Source of the DNA: JBIKVP01 sp044356745
GTDB taxonomy: Bacteria > Pseudomonadota > Alphaproteobacteria > Rhizobiales > Beijerinckiaceae
Length of the DNA stretch: 12,610 nt
Assembly: GCA_044356745.1 (NCBI GenBank)
Contig: JBIKVP010000145.1
Coordinates: 1 to 12,610 of the forward strand
Direction of reading: 5' to 3'
The position numbers and the translations under genes were made by a program. Position 1 is the first letter of the stretch. Every line of letters begins with the position of its first letter. The notes under the pieces were generated by a model, which searched no databases, was not told the origin of the DNA, and saw nothing but the letters and a program-made list of their open reading frames with translations. Positions 8,363 to 12,610 of this stretch are shown here, piece after piece.

Positions 8363-11300
8363 CTACGCAGCCCCAGATAAGGCTTCAATTTCAAATGTCG
8401 TTCCTGCCAGATCTTTTCCTAATTTTCTGAGCTCGGGCTTCATAGTAACGGCTGTAGTACCCCGAAGAGTTCCCAACAGCCTGGCCCGGTTAAGCCTTAG
8501 TCGGTTCTCAAGTAGGCTTGAGCTTATACCGTTCTCTTCGGCGTAACGACAATCACGGTCATTAAGATATTTCAGATTTCTCTCAAACTCAGCTTCATTT
8601 TTACAAAGAAGATAGCCGAACATTTCACGGAAAAAGACCGATTCCGTATACGCTCTTGCTTCGGTCTCTGCCTCGTCATAATCATGCGAGTGGTAGACGA
8701 TTGAATCGTATGCATAGGATTTCGATAGCCCATTTTCAATGATAATAGCTGCCCATACCTGATCTTCACCAAACTCAATGTCTGGATATGGATACCTCTC
8801 CCATGCTGAACGCCGCAGACAGGAGCTGTTATCTGAGAAATAGTGGAGAACCTGACGCCAGCTGATATCACCAATTAAGTAGCGATGGTGGTCAAGGTTA
8901 CGATTGCAAATGGGGAACGCCTTTAGTCCCGCAAAGTGCTCTTCGAGATCACGTTTGGTAAAGGGATCAGCAGAATCGTATGCTAAGTGACGGCCAAAAG
9001 CTCCAGCTATACTCGAATCCTTAGCTACGGCATCTACCAGCTCATAGAGCCACAAGTCATCAGCAGGCAGAGCATCCTGGGTAAGAAAGACCAGAAAGTC
9101 ACCCCTGCTCAATTGTGCGCCTAGATTGCGGGTGCGACCATGGCCGAAGTCTTCGTTCTTAATTGTATAGAGTATCGTGCTGGCGAAAACCTTTGCAAAT
9201 TCCCGTGATATCTCGACAGTATCATCCCTAGAGCCGCTATCTATAATTATCACCTCATAATCCCAAGGGGTCTGCTGCCGGGTAATAGCATCCAGAACCC
9301 GTTTAAATATATCTCCGCCATTAAAGGTAGGAATTATAATCGATGCTGTCGGCTTGGTAGCTATCCTTGCTCGATTATACCGTGCAAGATACAAACCAGC
9401 CGTATTTAAATCGCCTTGGATTGCAGTAAGTCGTGTTCTTATGGCACTTTCCAGCTCTTTAGCTGACTGGCTCCACGATAGCTGTGCTGTCCATTGAAGC
9501 CCTGCTTTCGCCAGACTAGCGCGTTTTTCAGTATCCCTTAAAAGACTAGCCACTGCATTGCTAATCGCAATAGGGTCAGGCTGAACGAGCTCAATACACC
9601 CTATTGGATACTCAGAGCGATTCGACTCAACATCCAATTCCAACACGGGCAGACCACACGCCATCATCTCGTTAGGGATAAGGGAGTAGTTGGTTGCGGA
9701 GAAGACCATACCTATGGTGGCCTGGCGGTACAACTCGGCTAATTGCCCGTGATTTAGAATGCCATGGTTGACATACGGGTAGTCGACCTCTATCTCTAGA
9801 AACTCTGACCCGAAAAAATCTACCTCAAAGCGCACACCCTGTCGCCACAATAGCTCAAGCGCCAACATGCCTAGCTCAACACACCTTCTAGAGGTAGCGT
9901 ATCGCGCGTAGAAAGCAATCCGTGGCACCTCACTCGAGCAATTGGACAGATTCGCCTGCGAGAAGTATATCTCGTGGTCAAAAGCGAGATGGCAACGACC
10001 GGTCCAATTACCAAATCCTCGCATTTTCTCCTCGAGCCACCTACTACAAACCAGGCAATCGAGGCCTAACCTGTAAGTTTGTTCAGCCAAATAAAACTCA
10101 GCACCAATAGGATAAAAAAATGGCTCGTAATCTTGTACAAAATAAAATCGAGCCTTAAATCGCTCCATCGCGGCGACGGGATAGGCCGTCCACCTGTCTG
10201 TGGCTATTACCACATCACCCATAATGGTTGAGGGATGCCTATCTTCGAGAAATCCAACGCTTGGTGATGTAGGCTGGAAATGCTCTCTTATCTCTGCCTG
10301 TACCTGCTCGGGAGCCCTGCGACGAGCCGGCGACCTCAACCAAACTGTTTGCTTATGCCCCATCTCCTCAAGAAATCTAACCATACGAAAAATAGTCATG
10401 TGCCCGCCCATACCGGGTGAAAAATCAGGAATGACCCAATGGATATCCAAACTATGTGGATTAAACGAAGGGTTAACCGGGCGCGTCGGTACTTTTCTGT
10501 ACTGGGTTGCAAATGAGAGTACACTATAAAAACTACCCCGGTGACCTGCGTCGCTGCTGCTGAAGTATAATTCCTCTCTTACTCTAGTAGGCGTCTGCAC
10601 AGCCATCGCTGAATGGACACCCGGCCTTCCTTCCCTTCTTCCAAATTCGAGAAAGTGAATTAACGGATTGCGACCACGAACATCTGGATTATTTTGTAGG
10701 TAAAAAATCGGATCGAAATTGGGCCCTGGGCTGCGCAATTCCGCGAGTCCATGAAAGATAAAGTGTTCAAAAGGATCAGCCGTCGACTCTGCAACATCAG
10801 GGTAGAGCCTCCTGTAGGCTGTCGGATCAAAGAGTCCACTATCTTCTACTAACTTCCTGAGGTAAATAGCGTAGTCCTTAGCCAGTGAATTGTTACTTGA
10901 GATCAGTTGCTCTCCAGACTGAGCGATATTATCAAGCTGTTTACTGCCATTTGCCCCTCGAGTGCGTTGTAAGTAGGGTTTGATGCGCCTGAGAATCTTG
11001 GCACCTAGCGTAGGAGAAGGAACTTCATTTTTAGCACTAAGTTCCAGCTCTAGTAAGCGCCTCTCTAGCGCCGCCCTATCTGCAGCGAGTACGTTTCGCT
11101 CTTCCTTAATCTGTGTTATCTCCCGCTCCATCCTAGAGATCTTGCCAAGAGCCCTAAGAGCTTTTCTATAAAACTCGCAAGCCCTTTGTCGCTCTCCCCG
11201 AAGATCATTGCGCGCTAGCTCTAGATCCCTCCGCAGCATAAGGCTCTCAAACTCCCTGCAGCTACTCCCGTGTGCAAGCACTCTCAGTCGAGCCATAATC

Positions 11301-11695
11301 GACCGCACCCTTCTACCACAGAAGAAGCGAACAATAGCAGAATGATTTTTCAACAAGAACAGCGAGTCGCAACCATCTTCCGAGATGCGTACCGCGTGAT
11401 GCTCTGACGTCTGATCTGGGCGCAACTCCAAGACTGTCCCGTCAAGCATTATAGTCTCAACCTTGGCTATCTCAAGCACACTCATAGAATCATGTACACC
11501 GAATCCAATCTGAGTGATTTGAACGAAACCCTCCAGATCCCATTGAAGGAGTTCCCATCCGTTGTCGTGCCTTTCTGCCACTGTAGGCGTAATTTTGTTG
11601 GTCCTAGTAAGATCACCAGAATCAAGCGACAGATACACATCACCAGTAGCATGTTTATTGGCGAAATTTTGCTTTATGTCCAAGATCTCCCCCAT
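8363..11695 (-). CDS. Bifunctional glycosyltransferase: beta module, coiled coil, LFDP repeats, WsaF-like GT-B and GT2 rhamnosyltransferase-like domains
   Basis: An 1110-aa cytoplasmic protein. Residues 15-145 form a beta-rich module with a DNGW motif at 44-47, resembling the two in the giant gene. A charged helical, coiled-coil stretch covers about 150-222. Two repeat units lie at about 287-360 (SGLFDPTAYRRLYPDV, FDPIFYLQNNPDV, then NPLIHFLEFGRREGR). A WsaF-like GT-B transferase follows (about 415-755: IHWVIPDFSPGMGGH, VQDYEPFFYP, and IPNEMMACGLPVLE as donor-site motif). Last is a GT2 domain (about 783-1040: SIIIPTFN, DFGHGRTRNLG, LTQDALP, GEDQVWA with the likely catalytic Asp/Glu, YHSHDY). 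The FGHGRTRN and LTQDA motifs are typical of rhamnosyltransferases, so a rhamnose-containing chain is likely but not proven. An in-frame TAG lies 18 bases upstream of ATG 11695, which fixes the start; its ribosome binding site is weak, GGTGGAG being about 22 bases away. Confidence 0.92.
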   Translation of the reverse strand: MGEILDIKQNFANKHATGDVYLSLDSGDLTRTNKITPTVAERHDNGWELLQWDLEGFVQITQIGFGVHDSMSVLEIAKVETIMLDGTVLELRPDQTSEHHAVRISEDGCDSLFLLKNHSAIVRFFCGRRVRSIMARLRVLAHGSSCREFESLMLRRDLELARNDLRGERQRACEFYRKALRALGKISRMEREITQIKEERNVLAADRAALERRLLELELSAKNEVPSPTLGAKILRRIKPYLQRTRGANGSKQLDNIAQSGEQLISSNNSLAKDYAIYLRKLVEDSGLFDPTAYRRLYPDVAESTADPFEHFIFHGLAELRSPGPNFDPIFYLQNNPDVRGRNPLIHFLEFGRREGRPGVHSAMAVQTPTRVREELYFSSSDAGHRGSFYSVLSFATQYRKVPTRPVNPSFNPHSLDIHWVIPDFSPGMGGHMTIFRMVRFLEEMGHKQTVWLRSPARRRAPEQVQAEIREHFQPTSPSVGFLEDRHPSTIMGDVVIATDRWTAYPVAAMERFKARFYFVQDYEPFFYPIGAEFYLAEQTYRLGLDCLVCSRWLEEKMRGFGNWTGRCHLAFDHEIYFSQANLSNCSSEVPRIAFYARYATSRRCVELGMLALELLWRQGVRFEVDFFGSEFLEIEVDYPYVNHGILNHGQLAELYRQATIGMVFSATNYSLIPNEMMACGLPVLELDVESNRSEYPIGCIELVQPDPIAISNAVASLLRDTEKRASLAKAGLQWTAQLSWSQSAKELESAIRTRLTAIQGDLNTAGLYLARYNRARIATKPTASIIIPTFNGGDIFKRVLDAITRQQTPWDYEVIIIDSGSRDDTVEISREFAKVFASTILYTIKNEDFGHGRTRNLGAQLSRGDFLVFLTQDALPADDLWLYELVDAVAKDSSIAGAFGRHLAYDSADPFTKRDLEEHFAGLKAFPICNRNLDHHRYLIGDISWRQVLHYFSDNSSCLRRSAWERYPYPDIEFGEDQVWAAIIIENGLSKSYAYDSIVYHSHDYDEAETEARAYTESVFFREMFGYLLCKNEAEFERNLKYLNDRDCRYAEENGISSSLLENRLRLNRARLLGTLRGTTAVTMKPELRKLGKDLAGTTFEIEALSGAA

Positions 11696-11814
11696 CAGCG
11701 TTATTCCGCGCTATCAACTCCACCTAATCGCTAATCAAGCCTTCATAAGAAAACCAGTAGACTCTAAGAATCTAACGTGAGTTCTAGAAAAACAGTGGAT
11801 ACAACAACTTTACT

Positions 11815-11829
11815 GCTCAACTCTTGAGC
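11815..11829. promoter_or_regulatory. Small hairpin in the predicted 5' leader
   Basis: GCTCAA and TTGAGC form a perfect 6-bp stem around a 3-base loop. If transcription starts near 11840, it would lie some 10-25 bases into the leader RNA of the minus-strand genes, where it could stabilise the 5' end. No T-run follows on either strand, so it is not a standard terminator. Confidence 0.35.
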
Positions 11830-11841
11830 CTCGTCTCACTT

Positions 11842-11857
11842 TGACTATATATAGTCA
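11842..11857. promoter_or_regulatory. Perfect 16-bp palindrome, candidate operator
   Basis: TGACTATATATAGTCA is an uninterrupted palindrome. It covers the -10 element of the candidate minus-strand promoter, the position expected of an operator for a dimeric repressor. It is equally usable from the plus strand. No regulator gene is in the window to pair it with. Confidence 0.4.
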
Positions 11858-11875
11858 TCAGCATTAAACCGTAAA
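11848..11875 (-). promoter_or_regulatory. Candidate sigma-70 promoter for the glycosyltransferase cluster
   Basis: On the minus strand TTTACG (11875-11870, four of six matches to TTGACA) is followed after 16 bases by TATATA (11853-11848, four of six to TATAAT). This predicts a start near 11840 and a leader of about 145 bases before the ATG at 11695. It is the best pair I found upstream of the cluster, but both hexamers are imperfect. Confidence 0.3.
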
Positions 11876-11958
11876 GTCTTTGATCCCTCTTTCCCTAAGG
11901 CTTTAATAATTGCGAATTAAGGCGTGGGGTCGATTGCTCACTTGTCCAACCAGTAGGC

Positions 11959-12000
11959 TTTTGAAGAAGTTTTGGAGAAGTTATGGAGAAGTTATGGATC
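11959..12000. repeat. 11-bp imperfect tandem repeat, nearly four copies
   Basis: TTTTGAAGAAG, TTTTGGAGAAG and TTATGGAGAAG follow one another directly, then a partial fourth copy TTATGGATC. Neighbouring units differ by one base each, a graded series typical of slippage or of stepwise unit duplication. The 11-bp period is close to one DNA turn, so the units would face the same side of the helix, as regulator half-sites often do. It lies about 90 bp upstream of the candidate promoter. Confidence 0.8.
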
Positions 12001-12065
12001 GGGCAACATGAGCCTGCAAAATACAAGGGTATCTCCAACATACAAAGATCGGCGTAATACCGGCC

Positions 12066-12079
12066 ATTAAGATCTTAAT
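12066..12079. promoter_or_regulatory. Perfect 14-bp palindrome
   Basis: ATTAAGATCTTAAT has no mismatch or spacer. Its sequence is unrelated to the other two palindromes in this gap, so it would be a site for a different protein, or chance. No adjacent promoter is evident. Confidence 0.3.
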
Positions 12080-12207
12080 CGATAGGCTAGCTATGCAAGG
12101 TATGAACACGTTTGAGACAGGCAGATCAGATGGCGAAGTCACTCGATCCGATAAGGTTTGTTTGGAAGAGAGGATTTAGTGCAAACATATTAGGGTATCT
12201 TTAGAGT

Positions 12208-12221
12208 GTTCGTTAACGAAC
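12208..12221. promoter_or_regulatory. Perfect 14-bp palindrome
   Basis: GTTCGTTAACGAAC has no mismatch or spacer. On the minus strand a TTGACC lies 17 bases before a TTAACG inside the palindrome, so it could cover a weak -10. It has the look of a repressor operator, but no partner gene is visible. Confidence 0.35.
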
Positions 12222-12424
12222 CAATGTCGTTAGGGTCAAGTATTAGCCCTATCACGGTGCCTTTTTTATGACTGCTACCGACATCATTACTTCAATACGG
12301 TCTCAAAGTATTTTTGCAACTCTCTCTGAGTCGGTGCTGCGGGGGGGATGGCTGGGGATTGTGTGATTCGCAGACTAAGGCAGGGCTCGGTGCTTTTTGC
12401 TAAGAGAAATAGTAACCCTAATCT

Positions 12425-12610
12425 TTACATCTTGTTGCGGGGAACAGCGCTCGCGCTAAAAGGTTGGGAGGGAGAGAAGCGACTGTTTCCTCCTACACTA
12501 AATCCCACTAGAATAATAGGAATACCCAGATACGTATTACCAGCTACATCTACAAGATAAGCCAAGTCATCTGTAAATCCAGAATGGTATGATCTGAGAA
12601 ATCTATTCGG
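12425..12610 (-). pseudogene. Truncated YheT-like alpha/beta hydrolase (5' part beyond window)
   Basis: The minus frame entering from the right edge reads PNR, then YHSGFTDDLAYLVDV, then IPIILVGFSVGGN. This is the core of YheT/EMB8-type alpha/beta hydrolases: the PNR...YHSG.T.D segment followed by the nucleophile elbow G-F-S-x-G-G-N with its catalytic Ser. After GGN (about 12488) the similarity stops at once; 20 unrelated residues lead to a TAA at 12427-12425. A whole family member has roughly 190 more residues, including the Asp and His of the triad, so this copy should be inactive. The same frame reopens after the stop and runs to TAA 12289-12287, ending QRELQKYFETVLK, which could be a leftover native C-terminus after an internal deletion. 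The family call is firm; the cause of the break is inferred. Confidence 0.72.

Larger units (their letters stand above)
11696..12286. other. Gene-poor leader region upstream of the cluster
   Basis: Nearly 600 bp without a supported gene. Short ATG frames exist (for example plus-strand 25-26 codon frames near 12102 and 12130), but none has protein-like content or a credible ribosome binding site. The stretch is unusually rich in symmetric sequence: perfect palindromes at 11842-11857, 12066-12079 and 12208-12221, a hairpin at 11815-11829 and an 11-bp tandem repeat at 11959-12000. It probably carries the promoter and operators of the minus-strand genes. No tRNA, integrase or insertion sequence is visible. 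Confidence 0.6.

Noticed and set aside
8119..8394. 91-aa minus-strand ORF as a confirmed gene
   Set aside because: There is no ribosome binding site at any of its Met codons, it starts inside the preceding gene, and it has no family resemblance. Kept as a finding and not as an annotated CDS.
11492..11780. Two overlapping plus-strand ORFs opposite the start of the 1110-aa gene
   Set aside because: They are antisense shadows with no domain or ribosome binding site, while the minus-strand frame encodes a plausible beta module.
12228..12276. Terminator around TAGGG...CCCTA and the TTTTTT tract
   Set aside because: The 5-bp stem is separated from the T-run by about ten bases, so the usual geometry is missing on the plus strand, and no plus-strand gene precedes it.
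12348..12560. 70-aa plus-strand ORF near the right edge
   Set aside because: It lies antisense to the YheT-like fragment, whose minus-strand reading has strong family motifs; the plus-strand translation has none.

Overview
The window reads as part of a surface-polysaccharide (O-antigen or capsule type) biosynthesis locus of a bacterium, most likely Gram-negative and possibly a proteobacterium. The clues are the gene families (a methyltransferase/kinase-like/coiled-coil protein, WbsX-, WsaF- and GT2-type glycosyltransferases, a GT39-type membrane glycosyltransferase) and a YheT-like alpha/beta-hydrolase fragment at the right edge. Base composition is near balanced. I see no lineage-specific signature, so the genus is left open. 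All supported genes lie on the minus strand and read right to left.

Layout in the direction of transcription. (1) 12425-12610: a truncated YheT-like hydrolase remnant whose reading collapses just after its nucleophile elbow. (2) About 11696-12424: a gene-poor leader holding three perfect 14-16 bp palindromes, an 11-bp tandem repeat, a small hairpin and a candidate promoter. (3) 8363-11695: an 1110-aa protein with an N-terminal beta module, coiled coil, two 'LFDP..Y' repeats, a WsaF-like GT-B transferase and a GT2 rhamnosyltransferase-like domain. (4) A 241-bp gap with an exact 15-bp tandem duplication. (5) 6515-8119: a GT39-like membrane glycosyltransferase. (6) A 437-bp gap with a possible 27-codon leader ORF. 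(7) 1-6077: a protein of more than 2025 aa that runs off the left edge. It carries a methyltransferase, a kinase-like C-lobe, two beta modules, a long coiled coil, eleven 38-aa repeats, a WbsX domain and the start of a GT2 domain.

The most interesting object is the large gene. Its first half (methyltransferase, kinase-like motif, coiled coil) has the domain order of WbdD, the chain terminator and molecular ruler of E. coli O8/O9a O antigens. Here it is apparently fused to glycosyltransferases that could build the chain, with an eleven-unit repeat array in between. The 1110-aa gene shares the beta module, coiled coil and repeat, so the two proteins look built from one kit. My working inference is that they extend, measure and cap a (possibly rhamnose-containing) glycan at the inner membrane, and that the GT39-like protein adds a sugar from a polyprenyl-phosphate donor. 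No exporter (Wzm/Wzt or Wzx/Wzy) is in the window.
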